Counted from the stretch's first letter, positions 33,623-43,350 are shown. The stretch: DNA of 54,916 bases from Candidatus Moraniibacteriota bacterium (GCA_014729795.1 WJJI01000047.1:1-54916), one strand, 5' to 3'. The notes: a model not told the origin generated them from the letters alone. Made by a program: numbers and translations.

Positions 33623-35479
33623 ATGAATAGAAAAAACTACGAGTTATTTAACCGAGAAACTCAGGCTTTAATATATGGGAATCAGGAAAAAGCAATTCAG
33701 CGTATGCTTGATTTTGATTATGTTTGCAATCGAAAGACTCCAAGCGTGAAAGCAATAGTTAATCCAACCGGTGGTGGACCGCAAAAATTTTTCTATGGAG
33801 ACAAAGAGATTTTAATACCAATGTACCGATCCATTAAAAAGGCGCTTGCTTTTCATCACAATATTGACGTGATGGTTAATTTCGCCTCTTTTCGAAGCGC
33901 TTTTATTAGCACTAAACAAGCGATTTTTCATAAAAAAATTAAAACCATAGTTATTATCGCTGAAGGAATTCCGGAAAGAAGAACTCGAGAGTTAATCGCT
34001 TTGAGCAAAAAACACAAAAAATGGATTATTGGGCCGGCCACGGTTGGGGGAGTGGTAGCCGGACAATTTAAAATTGGTAACACCGGAGGTACAATTGAGA
34101 ATATGATTGCTTCTAAACTGCACCGAAGCGGATCCGTTGGCTTTGTTTCTAAGTCCGGAGGTTTATCCAATGAAATGTATAATGTAATCGGAAGAAACTC
34201 TAATGGTATTTATGAAGGGATTGCTATAGGTGGGGATGCGTTTCCGGGAACAAGGTTGGTTGATCATTTAATTAGGATGGAAAAAAACCCAAAAATTAAA
34301 ATGCAAGTAGTTTTAGGAGAAATTGGCGGCACTGATGAGCTTGAAATCGCCAAAGCAATTAAAGATAAGATTATTAAAAAACCCTTAATTGCCTGGGTAA
34401 CCGGAACCTGCGCTAAACAATTTTCTACCGAGGTGCAGTTTGGTCACGCCGGAGCAAAATCCGGAGTTGACATAGAGAGCGCCGATGCAAAAAATAAAGC
34501 TTTAAAACAGGCAGGCGCTATTGTGCCTAATTCCTTTAATGATATTGGAAAAAAAATCAAACAAACTTATCAAAAATTAGTAAAAGCAAAAATTATTCAA
34601 GAGGTGAGGGAAAATAAGCCTGCAGCTATCCCGAACGATTACGAAACGCAACTTAAAGAGAAAAAAATCAGAAAACCCACCCAGGTTGTTTGTTCAATTT
34701 CTTGCGATACTGGTGACGAGGCAACCTATTTGGGCGAACCTATTAGTAAAGTCACAAACAAAGAAAGCCTTGGATTAGGTTATGTTATTGGTTTGTTATG
34801 GTTTAAAAAGAAGCTTCCCTTATTTGCTTGTAATTATATAGAAATGATTTTAAAAACCGTGGCTGATCACGGTCCTTGTGTTTCAGGCGCCATGAATACA
34901 ATTGTTAGCGCTAGAGCTGGTAAAGATTTGATTTCCTCTTTAGCAAGCGGTTTATTAACCATTGGCCCGAGATTTGGAGGAGCGATTGATGGGGCGGCTA
35001 AGCACTTTAAGCAAGCTTATGACCGGAAACTAACCGCTCAAGAATTTGTTAAGGAAATGAAAGCCAAAGGGGTGAATATACCCGGAATCGGTCATAAAGT
35101 AAAAAGCATTAAAAACCCAGATAAAAGAGTTGAAATTCTAAAAAAATACGCAAAAAAACATTTTAAAATAAATGATTATTTGGATTACGCATTAGCGGTA
35201 GAACAAATAACCATTGAGAAAAAAGAGAATTTAATTCTAAACGTTGATGGTTGCATCGCCACCACTTTTATTGATATGATGATGAGCTTACCCAATATTT
35301 TCTCAAAAAAAGAAATCGATAAATTAATCGAATTAGGCTTTTTAAATGGTTTATTTGTTTTAGGCCGAAGCGTGGGTTTAATGGGACATTATTTTGATCA
35401 ACTTCGTTATAAACAGAGATTGTACAGGTTCCCAACCCAAGATGTGCTTTATCTAACAAAAGGGAAGAGCAATGAGTAA
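33623..35479 (+). CDS. aclA: ATP-citrate lyase, large subunit (CoA-binding + citrate-synthase-like)
   Basis: The 618 residues carry the catalytic phospho-histidine motif QFGHAGAKSG (about 273), preceded by a CoA-binding Rossmann region (GFVSKSGGLSNEMYNVI) and followed by a citrate-synthase-like domain (about 350-610). That domain shows ADHGPCVSGAMNTIVSARAGKDLISSL, PRFGGAIDGAAKHF, GIGHKVKSI and LNVDG. All are hallmarks of the C-terminal half of ACLY. There is no separate citrate synthase in the window. The gene lies 35 nt before the aconitase gene. Confidence 0.95.
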   Translation: MNRKNYELFNRETQALIYGNQEKAIQRMLDFDYVCNRKTPSVKAIVNPTGGGPQKFFYGDKEILIPMYRSIKKALAFHHNIDVMVNFASFRSAFISTKQAIFHKKIKTIVIIAEGIPERRTRELIALSKKHKKWIIGPATVGGVVAGQFKIGNTGGTIENMIASKLHRSGSVGFVSKSGGLSNEMYNVIGRNSNGIYEGIAIGGDAFPGTRLVDHLIRMEKNPKIKMQVVLGEIGGTDELEIAKAIKDKIIKKPLIAWVTGTCAKQFSTEVQFGHAGAKSGVDIESADAKNKALKQAGAIVPNSFNDIGKKIKQTYQKLVKAKIIQEVRENKPAAIPNDYETQLKEKKIRKPTQVVCSISCDTGDEATYLGEPISKVTNKESLGLGYVIGLLWFKKKLPLFACNYIEMILKTVADHGPCVSGAMNTIVSARAGKDLISSLASGLLTIGPRFGGAIDGAAKHFKQAYDRKLTAQEFVKEMKAKGVNIPGIGHKVKSIKNPDKRVEILKKYAKKHFKINDYLDYALAVEQITIEKKENLILNVDGCIATTFIDMMMSLPNIFSKKEIDKLIELGFLNGLFVLGRSVGLMGHYFDQLRYKQRLYRFPTQDVLYLTKGKSNE

Positions 35480-35514
35480 CTTCAACATAAATAATTAGTT
35501 TAACAAAAGCTTTC

Positions 35515-37806
35515 ATGAGTAAATTCATCTCGACAACTAAATTGGAAAAAATTTATAAAAAAATGGCGGATAATTTGGAAGAAGTTCAAACAAAATTTGA
35601 TCAACCTTTGACTTTGACAGAAAAAATAATTTTTACTCATCTATACGATCAACAATTTGACCTGGAAAGCGTTAAAAGAGGCGAGACTGAACTGGCATTA
35701 GCCCCGGATCGGGTTGCTATGCAGGACGCAACCGCTCAAATGGCGGTTTTACAATTTATTTCAACAAACGTGCCTAAAGTAAAAAAGCCAACATCTGTGC
35801 ATTGCGATCATTTAATAGCTGCTATCAAGGGAGGGGATCAGGACCTTGAAAAAGCTAAACAAGTTAACAATGAGGTTTATCGTTTTTTAGAATCAGCGGC
35901 AAAAAAATATGGTATTGATTACTGGGAACCGGGTTCCGGGATTATTCACCAAATAATTTTAGAGAATTATGCTTTTAGCGGTGGTCTGTTAATTGGCACT
36001 GATTCACACACTCCCACAGCTGGAGGTTTAGGCATGCTAGCGATAGGAGTCGGCGGCGCGGACGCGGTTGATGTGATGACGGATCAGCCTTGGTGGTTAA
36101 AAATGCCGAAAATTGTCGGAGTTAAATTAACCGGTGAACTTAAAGGTTGGGCATCGGCTAAGGATGTGATTTTATATATATGTGGCAAACTAACCGTAAA
36201 AGGTGGAACCGGTAAGGTTTTGGAATATTTTGGACCCGGGGCAGAAAGCTTAAGCGCTACAGGAAAGGCAACTATTACCAACATGGGAGCGGAAGTGGGA
36301 GCTACTAGTTCGATTTTTCCTTTTGATGAATCTATGAAACGCTATCTTAAAGCAACCGATAGAAAAGCGGTGGCTGATTTAATGGAAAGAAATAAAAAGT
36401 TACTTGAAGCAGATGATCGGGTCAAGGAAAATCCGAATAATTATTACGATCAGGTTATCGAAATAGATTTAGCCCAAATTGAGCCGGCTTTTAATGGCCC
36501 AGATACTCCGGATGCTTATCATAGGATTTCTGAAATTAAACAAGATATTAAAAAATTGAATTTACCGGAAAAAACATCAGCGGCTTTGATTGGAAGTTGC
36601 ACCAATTCTTCTTATGAAGATTTTCAACGGATAGCTAGCGTGGCTAAAAGCGCAAAAGAGCAGGGTTTGAGTCAAGTTAAAACTCGGTTATTAATTTCAC
36701 CAGGATCAACTCAAATTGCGCAAACTTTAGCCGATGAAGGAGTATTTGATTTACTTGAAAAAATGGGAGCGGTAATTTTAACAAATTCATGCGGGCCATG
36801 TATTGGACAATGGGAACGAGGCGAAATCCCCATTCAAGAAAAGCAGACCATTGTAACAACCTTTAACCGGAATTTTAAACAAAGAAATGATGGCAGAGAA
36901 GAAACCTATGCATTTTTGGCTAGCGCTGAGATGACCTTTGCCACGGCTTTGGCAGGGAGAATAACCTTTGATCCAACTAAAGATAAATTAACTAATGATC
37001 AAGGCGAGGAAATTGAATTAAAAATTTCCACCCAAGAGCATGATGTACCAAAGCAAGGCTTTAGCCAAACTCAATTAGGTTATGAGCCACCAGCCGAGGA
37101 TGGCAGCGACTTAACTGTTGATGTTGATTTTGATTCTGATAGAATTCAGCTTTTAGAGCCTTTTAATAAATGGAATTTAAAAAAAGATTTTAAGGATTTA
37201 CCGATTTTATTAAAAGTGAAGGGGAAATGCACCACTGATCACATTTCACCGGCTGGCAAATGGTTAAAATATCGAGGACATTTGGATAATATTAGCCAAA
37301 ATATGTATTCCGGGGCGTTAAATCTATTTAATGGTAAAGTAGGAATGGGAATCAATGTTTTAAATGATCAAGAAAAGGAATTCCATCAAATAGCCAGAGA
37401 TTATAAAAAACAAGGAATCGGTTGGGTTGTGGTGGCTGATGAAAATTATGGAGAAGGAAGCAGTCGTGAACATGCCGCTATGGAGCCGAGATTTTTAGGC
37501 GCTACAAGCATTCTAGCAAAGAGCTTTGCCAGAATCGCAGAAACGAATTTAAAAAAGCAAGGAATTTTGCCATTATGGCTTGAAAATGAACAAGATTATG
37601 AGAGATTTAAAGAAAAAGACCGTATAACCGTATTAAACTTACAGGAACTGGAACCTAATAAGACAGTTAAGGTGAGGATTGAACATCAGGATGGAGAAGT
37701 TGAGGAAATAACAACTCAACACACTTTGAGCCCGGAACAAATTGAATGGATTAAGCAAGGATCTGCGTTAAATAAAGCAGCTAAAGATTTAAAGCAAGCC
37801 CAATAG
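35515..37806 (+). CDS. acn: Aconitate hydratase, mitochondrial type
   Basis: Aconitase interconverts citrate and isocitrate through a [4Fe-4S] cluster. The three cluster Cys are in IGSCTNSS (about 361) and NSCGPCIGQW (about 425-428). Long stretches match mitochondrial ACO2: RVAMQDATAQMAVLQFIS, CDHLIAA, GSGIIHQIILENYAF, GTDSHTPTAGGLGM, GKCTTDHISPAGKWLK, ENYGEGSSREHAAMEPR and NLKKQGILPLW. At 763 residues it is the ACO2-like form, not AcnA or AcnB of enterobacteria. It probably shares the acl transcript; icd follows after 176 nt. Confidence 0.95.
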   Translation: MSKFISTTKLEKIYKKMADNLEEVQTKFDQPLTLTEKIIFTHLYDQQFDLESVKRGETELALAPDRVAMQDATAQMAVLQFISTNVPKVKKPTSVHCDHLIAAIKGGDQDLEKAKQVNNEVYRFLESAAKKYGIDYWEPGSGIIHQIILENYAFSGGLLIGTDSHTPTAGGLGMLAIGVGGADAVDVMTDQPWWLKMPKIVGVKLTGELKGWASAKDVILYICGKLTVKGGTGKVLEYFGPGAESLSATGKATITNMGAEVGATSSIFPFDESMKRYLKATDRKAVADLMERNKKLLEADDRVKENPNNYYDQVIEIDLAQIEPAFNGPDTPDAYHRISEIKQDIKKLNLPEKTSAALIGSCTNSSYEDFQRIASVAKSAKEQGLSQVKTRLLISPGSTQIAQTLADEGVFDLLEKMGAVILTNSCGPCIGQWERGEIPIQEKQTIVTTFNRNFKQRNDGREETYAFLASAEMTFATALAGRITFDPTKDKLTNDQGEEIELKISTQEHDVPKQGFSQTQLGYEPPAEDGSDLTVDVDFDSDRIQLLEPFNKWNLKKDFKDLPILLKVKGKCTTDHISPAGKWLKYRGHLDNISQNMYSGALNLFNGKVGMGINVLNDQEKEFHQIARDYKKQGIGWVVVADENYGEGSSREHAAMEPRFLGATSILAKSFARIAETNLKKQGILPLWLENEQDYERFKEKDRITVLNLQELEPNKTVKVRIEHQDGEVEEITTQHTLSPEQIEWIKQGSALNKAAKDLKQAQ

Positions 37807-37982
37807 AGCTTAGTTATTTTAATAATATTAAAAAGTTTAGGGCTTTTCGGGCTTGTCGATTTACAAGAGAAAATAATATGAGTTTGTTAATGGATGCTCA
37901 ATATTTATAACAAAAATTTTTATTTTTTACATAATTTTCTTAAGCGCGAAAAAGTCTTAAAATTAATTAGTTAAAAAAATAT

Positions 37983-39209
37983 ATGGAAAAAATCAAAGTA
38001 AAAAATCCAATCGTAGAAATTGACGGCGATGAAATGACCAGAGTTTTATGGAAAATGATCAGAGAAAGATTAATTTTGCCATTTTTGGAAGTAGAGCTAA
38101 AATATTATGATTTGCACGTAAAAAATCGAGATAAAACAGATGATAAAATCACGATTGAAGCGGCTAAGGCTATAGAAAAACACAACGTTGGCGTTAAATG
38201 CGCGACTATTACCCCGGATCAAGACAGAATTAAGGAATACGATTTAAAAAAAGAATACAAATCCCCGAATGGTCAAATTAGAAATTACCTAGGCGGTACT
38301 GTTTTTAGAGGCCCAATCATTTGTAAAAATATTCCTAAATTGGTTCCGGCTTGGAAAAAACCGATTGTGATTGGTCGACATGCTCACGCGGATCAATATA
38401 AAGCCACGGAAATGGAAATAAAAAAACCAGGGACATTAAAATTTAGCTATAAGAGCAATGATGGCGAAACTCAAGAGGAAACCGTGTATGATTACGATGG
38501 ATCCGGGATAGCATTGGGTATGTATAATACGGAAGAGTCAATTAAGGATTTTGCTCGAGCTAGTTTTGAATACGGCTTAATGCTTGCTTATCCGGTTTTT
38601 TTCAGCGCAAAAGACACGATCTTGAAAATTTATGACACTAAATTTAAACAAATTTTTCAGGCTATTTATGAGAAAGAATATCGGGATAAGTATGAAGAAA
38701 AGGGAATTTATTACGAATATAAACTTATTGATGATATGGTGGCTAGAATTTTGAAGATGGAAGGTGGAATATTATGGGCGCTAAAAAATTATGATGGTGA
38801 TGTAGAATCCGATATGGTAGCCCAAGGGTTTGGTTCTTTAGGTTTAATGACTTCGATTTTAATGTGTCCAGATGGTAAGACTATTGAAGCTGAAGCAGCC
38901 CATGGAACTGTAACTCGGCATTATCGACTTCATCAGCAGGGCAAAGAAACCAGCACTAATCCGGTGGCCAGTATTTTTGCTTGGACACGAGGCTTGGCTC
39001 ATCGAGGAAAATTAGATGAAACCCCGAACGTGGTTGACTTTGCTCAGACTTTAGAAAAAGTTTGCATTAAAACAATTGAAGAAGGTAAGATGACCAAAGA
39101 TTTGGCTCGATCGGTTTATGAAGAAGATGATCCGTCTCGTGATAAGTGGCTTTCAACTGAAGAATTTTTTCAAGCCTTGGAAGATAATTTAAAAAAAGCA
39201 TTAGCTTAG
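37983..39209 (+). CDS. icd: NADP-dependent isocitrate dehydrogenase, eukaryotic IDH1/IDH2 type
   Basis: The enzyme interconverts isocitrate with 2-oxoglutarate and CO2 using NADP(H). The 408 residues closely follow animal IDH1: GDEMTRVLWKMI, NVGVKCATITPD, SPNGQIRNYLGGTVFR, PIVIGRHAHADQYKATE, NYDGDVESDMVAQGFGSLG and AEAAHGTVTRHYR. The NADP-selecting Arg-His after HGTVT is present. The Arg equivalent to human Arg132 is kept in IGRHAHADQ, but the next positions (YG in IDH1) are HA here. Context with transhydrogenase and ATP-citrate lyase points to the reductive carboxylation direction, which is inferred. A strong terminator follows. Confidence 0.95.
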   Translation: MEKIKVKNPIVEIDGDEMTRVLWKMIRERLILPFLEVELKYYDLHVKNRDKTDDKITIEAAKAIEKHNVGVKCATITPDQDRIKEYDLKKEYKSPNGQIRNYLGGTVFRGPIICKNIPKLVPAWKKPIVIGRHAHADQYKATEMEIKKPGTLKFSYKSNDGETQEETVYDYDGSGIALGMYNTEESIKDFARASFEYGLMLAYPVFFSAKDTILKIYDTKFKQIFQAIYEKEYRDKYEEKGIYYEYKLIDDMVARILKMEGGILWALKNYDGDVESDMVAQGFGSLGLMTSILMCPDGKTIEAEAAHGTVTRHYRLHQQGKETSTNPVASIFAWTRGLAHRGKLDETPNVVDFAQTLEKVCIKTIEEGKMTKDLARSVYEEDDPSRDKWLSTEEFFQALEDNLKKALA

Positions 39210-39230
39210 TTTCTTTATAACTAGATTAAA

Positions 39231-39259
39231 ACAGGGGCCTAAGAGCCCCTGTTTTTTTA
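39231..39259 (+). terminator. Rho-independent terminator after icd
   Basis: The perfect 9-bp stem AACAGGGGC / GCCCCTGTT has a 6-nt loop (CTAAGA) and ends in seven T. It closes the central-carbon island. The remaining DNA up to 39504 is AT-rich with a TATAAT at 39459-39464 and a poor -35. Confidence 0.95.
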
Positions 39260-39504
39260 ATTGGCATTTAATTGCAAAAATGATAAGTTAATATTAGATA
39301 CTAATGCCGGATAAAACAATTGCTCAAGTTTTTATAGGTTGATATCTCATGAATAACTTACCATTAGTTTATTTGTAATAATTCAATTTTAATTACAAAA
39401 AAATTCCTAAAATATAAATCAATTGATAAATATTTTTAAAGAAAAAGCCAATCTAGTTTATAATTAAAATATCCGGTTAAATTAAAAATAAAGTTAAAAT
39501 TTTT

Positions 39505-41001
39505 ATGGAGAAGTTAATTATTTTTTTTAAGAAATATATTTTAATATTTATTTTAATATTTGCTGCTGGCATGCGCTTATATGAGCTTGATTTAAGAGAT
39601 TTTTGGTATGATGAGGCTTTTACTGGAATTGCGGTTAAAGCGAGCTTTGAAAAAATGCATGAGATTATCAATAACGATGTGCATCCGCCATTATATTATT
39701 ATTTATTAAAAGTATTTGCTTATTGGTTTAATTACTCAGTATACGGAATTAGATTACTTTCAGTTATTTTTGGAATTTTAGGAGTGGCTGCGGTTTATTA
39801 TTGCGCCCTGGTATTAATGAATAAAAAAACCGCGGTTTTAGCGGCTTTTATTACCGCAATTTCCCCTTTTGCTATTCAATATTCGAAGGAAGGGAGGATG
39901 TACTCGATGTTTGCTTGTTTAATATTAGTTGCGAGTTATTTTTTTATTCAAGCGTTGCAAAAAAATCGAATCCGATACTATGTTTTGTGGGGAATATTTA
40001 TGGGATTGGCTACATTGACTCATTACATTAGTTTAATATACATTGGAATTTTTTATCTTGCCTATTTGGTGTATTTTCTTCAAACCAAGCATAAAGACAT
40101 TAAACCGGGTAGTATAAAGTTGTGGATTAAAAATATCATAAATCCAAAATTTGTTTGGGGCTTGGCAGCTTTTTTATTAATATTTTCGGTTTGGTTAAAA
40201 AATTTCTCAAATCATTTGCTTCAACAAGAAAGAAGCAATAGCTTGGGTTGGATTGAACCGGCCAATTTTGCTGATATTTTTTTAAATATTCAGATTTTTT
40301 TATTTGGCACTCCTTTGGGTGAAATGTCTTCCGGTATGGCCAAGCCAAATGAAATTATTTTATTCTCCAATCAATCAATATTTACAATAGTGGTTATGTT
40401 TGTGACCATTATGGTTTTTTATTTTATTAAAAAAAGAGACTATAGAGCATTTTTAGTAATGGTTTTATCAATTGGGTTTATGTCAAGTGTTTATTTTATA
40501 TCTTTACTGGATAAGCATTATATGGTAGCCAGGTATTTACTCCCAGCCACTTATTTTATGTATATCTTGTTGGCTTTTTTCCTAAACCAGATATCGACTA
40601 GAGCGCGTTTCGCGTTTTTAAGTGTATATTTGTTTAGTTTATTAATGATTGTTCCGGTGGGATTTTCCACGGGTTGGAATAAGTTTTACGCGAATTTGGA
40701 TGCTTATCAAGGCAAAGAATTTTATATTTTAAATTCTTTTGATTACGTGATAGCAAAATATTATTTAGGATCGGAGCGGTTAATTTTGTATAACATTGAT
40801 TGGCCAAAATATAATCCAAGCTATTGGGCCGCTGTTGGCCATGAACTAAGACGAACTGAAAATTTTAAAGACCTAACAAATAATCAAAATGCTTTAATAA
40901 TTTCTAATACCCAATTAGAAGGAATTGATAATAAAAGTTTTAACCCTATCGGATTGGAACTTGTCGAAAAATATGATAATATTTTGCTTTATAAATATTA
41001 G
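39505..41001 (+). CDS. GT39/ArnT-like membrane glycosyltransferase
   Basis: The 498-residue protein has about eleven membrane helices. Near the N-terminus it carries MRLYELDLRDFWYDEAFTGIA, whose Asp-Glu pair in the first extracytoplasmic loop is the catalytic motif of GT-C enzymes such as PMT and ArnT, followed by NNDVHPPLYYYLLKVF. These enzymes move sugars from polyprenyl-phosphate carriers to lipids, proteins or glycans on the outer face of the membrane. The acceptor is unknown. It lies near other surface-glycan genes. Confidence 0.85.
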   Translation: MEKLIIFFKKYILIFILIFAAGMRLYELDLRDFWYDEAFTGIAVKASFEKMHEIINNDVHPPLYYYLLKVFAYWFNYSVYGIRLLSVIFGILGVAAVYYCALVLMNKKTAVLAAFITAISPFAIQYSKEGRMYSMFACLILVASYFFIQALQKNRIRYYVLWGIFMGLATLTHYISLIYIGIFYLAYLVYFLQTKHKDIKPGSIKLWIKNIINPKFVWGLAAFLLIFSVWLKNFSNHLLQQERSNSLGWIEPANFADIFLNIQIFLFGTPLGEMSSGMAKPNEIILFSNQSIFTIVVMFVTIMVFYFIKKRDYRAFLVMVLSIGFMSSVYFISLLDKHYMVARYLLPATYFMYILLAFFLNQISTRARFAFLSVYLFSLLMIVPVGFSTGWNKFYANLDAYQGKEFYILNSFDYVIAKYYLGSERLILYNIDWPKYNPSYWAAVGHELRRTENFKDLTNNQNALIISNTQLEGIDNKSFNPIGLELVEKYDNILLYKY

Positions 41002-41051
41002 AAAAAATAAATCAGGTTAACGATCCAAAATCTCATCACTAAAATTTATAT

Positions 41052-42047
41052 ATGAAAGATAAACCATTATTTTTAGATTTTTTTAAGTTCATAATAAGGC
41101 CGACTTATTTGGATAAAAAACAAAACAAGCATTTTTTGTTAAAAATTTGGAATACCTTACGTTTATGGGCTTTAGGGCTGATCCTTGCTTTGTTTTTTGG
41201 CTTTATTACCGAAAAACTTATGAGACTAGTAAATTATGACGTAACCGATCATGCTATTGTTAACCTTTTACAACAACAAAGCGTTCTGCTGGTTTTATTT
41301 TTAGCGGTTATTTTGGCTCCAATTATTGAAGAATTGACATTTCGAATGATTTATAGATATTCACCGTTTAGGTTAAGTTTTTCTATAGTTTTTGTTTTTT
41401 TAACAATTTTCGAGCTGATAATAAGCTCGCTTAAGCTAAATATTTTTGAAAAATTTAACGCTTTGCTTGGTTTAAATGATTATTTGCAAATCTTGGGACC
41501 TTATTTAATTTTATTTAAAGCGGGCATTTTTTTGATAATGATTGTTGGTTTTGGTTTGGCTTTGGGATTTATTATTAAATTTTACATTGACCAAAATAAA
41601 ATAATAAGTTTTTTTAAAAAATATTTTTTTGTTTTATTTTATGCATTTATTATTTTTTTTGGTTTAATGCATTTAGTTAACTTTTCCAATATTTTGAAAT
41701 ATTGGTACTTGGCGCCGGTTTTCATAATTCCTCAGTTGGTCATTGCTTTATTTTTAGGTTACGCAAGAATTAAGTATGGTTTAATATATTCCATAATGCT
41801 GCATGCGGTTTATAATGGAGTAACTCTATTACCGTTTTTTTTGTTTAGTAATATTTTAGAACAAGAATTTATTGAGAAATTGCTAATGGGTGGAGACTTG
41901 GAGGAATTTCAAATAAGCCAAGTAATCAATTATGATAAATTAGCAATCGGCTTAGTAATAATCGGGGTAATGTTGCTTTTTGTTTTGATTTTTATTATGG
42001 CTGTTTTGCATTATATTTTGGAACTTTTTTTCTACTCAAAGAGATAA
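41052..42047 (+). CDS. CPBP-family intramembrane metalloprotease
   Basis: The 331-residue, multi-pass protein has the three CPBP (Abi/Rce1-like) motifs: EELTFR (EExxxR, about 92-97), FGLMHL (FxxxH, about 202-207) and HAVYNG (HxxxN/B). Glu and His residues coordinate the catalytic zinc in the membrane. Family members cleave prenylated proteins, peptides or signal-peptide remnants; the substrate here is unknown. It begins 50 nt after the GT39-like gene and is probably cotranscribed. Confidence 0.88.
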   Translation: MKDKPLFLDFFKFIIRPTYLDKKQNKHFLLKIWNTLRLWALGLILALFFGFITEKLMRLVNYDVTDHAIVNLLQQQSVLLVLFLAVILAPIIEELTFRMIYRYSPFRLSFSIVFVFLTIFELIISSLKLNIFEKFNALLGLNDYLQILGPYLILFKAGIFLIMIVGFGLALGFIIKFYIDQNKIISFFKKYFFVLFYAFIIFFGLMHLVNFSNILKYWYLAPVFIIPQLVIALFLGYARIKYGLIYSIMLHAVYNGVTLLPFFLFSNILEQEFIEKLLMGGDLEEFQISQVINYDKLAIGLVIIGVMLLFVLIFIMAVLHYILELFFYSKR

Positions 42048-42106
42048 TTTCTTCGCTTATGCATCAAATAGGACTTGAATAGACTTAAAATTATTAATAT
42101 TTGTAT

Positions 42107-42135
42107 TTGACAGATTTTTAAATCTTTGTTATCAT
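42107..42135 (+). promoter_or_regulatory. Promoter of the sigma4/HARE gene
   Basis: A perfect TTGACA (42107-42112) and TATCAT (42130-42135) are 17 bp apart. The predicted leader is about 90 nt. Confidence 0.65.
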
Positions 42136-42231
42136 TATTTATATTTTAAAAATAATTGATTAATAAAGACATTAAACAGATTTTATTAAACTTTATTATG
42201 AAATCTGCTTCGTGTTGATTATCTACTTAGG

Positions 42232-43350
42232 ATGAAGAAAAAACCTACTAGTAAGAATCATACAGCACATAACACTAAAAGAGGTGAGCCCAAGAGAGCA
42301 AACCTTGATTATAAAGTATTGAAATTGCCATATGAAACTATCAGAAAAGCTATAGATGGCCTACCCAATAAAAGAATGAAAGAGGTTGTCTTGGAAAGGT
42401 TTGGATTAAATAACAATAGTCCAAAAACTTTAGAAAGAATCGGGGAAAAGCTTAAAATAACCAGAGAAAGGGTCAGACAAATTGAAAACGAAGCCTTGAA
42501 AAAGATTTTTAAAGCAAAAGCGAGCAACAAAGTCGATTATGTTTTAAATAGAATTAAGCAAATTATTGAAAAATACAAGGGAATAGCAAGCGAACTTAGG
42601 ATTTTAAAAGAATATAATCCACAACAATTAGGTAATAACAGTCAAAAGTCGATTTTGTTAGCTTTGCGAATGGGAAATGATTTCAGCCTATTAAACAAAC
42701 CGAAAGAATTTGAAAGAGCCTGGTATTCAAAAAAAGCGAATTTGGGATTTATATATAAACTGAACAAACATTTGAAAAAAAACTTAAGTGATTTTAATAA
42801 ACCAATACAAGATCAAGATATTGTCAAGTTAATCAATCAAGAAAAAGAATTAAGCAAGCTGCCTGATGAAGTACTGTACTCATATATTGATATTCCAAAG
42901 CAGATTCAAAAAAATATATTTGGCCAATGGGGGTTGGTAAGCTGGCCGATTATTGCACCGAAAAAAATAAAAGATAAAATTTATTTGGTGTTTCAAGGTG
43001 AAAAAAAACCCTTACATTACGAGGAAATTGCGAAAAAAATAGATGAATATAAGCTAAATAAAAGAAAAGTTTGTATTCCGACAGTACATAATGAATTAAT
43101 AAAAGACCCAAGGTTTATTTTGACTGGTAGAGGAATATATGCCTTAAAGGAATGGAATTTTTTCCCTGGCACAGTTAAACAGGTTTTAATCAGGATTTTT
43201 AAAGATAACGGCAGTCCTTTGAGTAAAGAATTTTTAATTCAAGAGACATTAAAACAAAGACAAGTAAAGGCTTCAACTATTTTATTAAATCTTCAAGATT
43301 CAAAAATTTTTAAAAAAAGAAAAGACGGAAAATATTCTTTAAAAAAATAA
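42232..43350 (+). CDS. Sigma-70 region 4-like DNA-binding protein with HARE-HTH domain
   Basis: The 372-residue protein has an N-terminal sigma region 4 helix-turn-helix (about 35-95; LPNKRMKEVVLERFG ... TLERIGEKLKITRERVRQIENEALKKI), the part of sigma that reads the -35 box. There is no region 2 or 3, so it cannot act as a full sigma factor. A middle helical region follows, then a HARE-HTH winged helix (about 260-310; LHYEEIAKKIDEYKLNKRKVCIPTVHNELIKDPRF...GRGIYALKEW), known from RNA polymerase delta and chromatin proteins. It may modulate RNA polymerase at -35 elements; this is inference from domains. Confidence 0.82.
   Translation: MKKKPTSKNHTAHNTKRGEPKRANLDYKVLKLPYETIRKAIDGLPNKRMKEVVLERFGLNNNSPKTLERIGEKLKITRERVRQIENEALKKIFKAKASNKVDYVLNRIKQIIEKYKGIASELRILKEYNPQQLGNNSQKSILLALRMGNDFSLLNKPKEFERAWYSKKANLGFIYKLNKHLKKNLSDFNKPIQDQDIVKLINQEKELSKLPDEVLYSYIDIPKQIQKNIFGQWGLVSWPIIAPKKIKDKIYLVFQGEKKPLHYEEIAKKIDEYKLNKRKVCIPTVHNELIKDPRFILTGRGIYALKEWNFFPGTVKQVLIRIFKDNGSPLSKEFLIQETLKQRQVKASTILLNLQDSKIFKKRKDGKYSLKK

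Noticed and set aside
37852-37867. Hairpin CTTGT/ACAAG between acn and icd
   Set aside because: The 5-bp stem has no T run, so it does not support a terminator; whether icd shares the acl transcript remains open.
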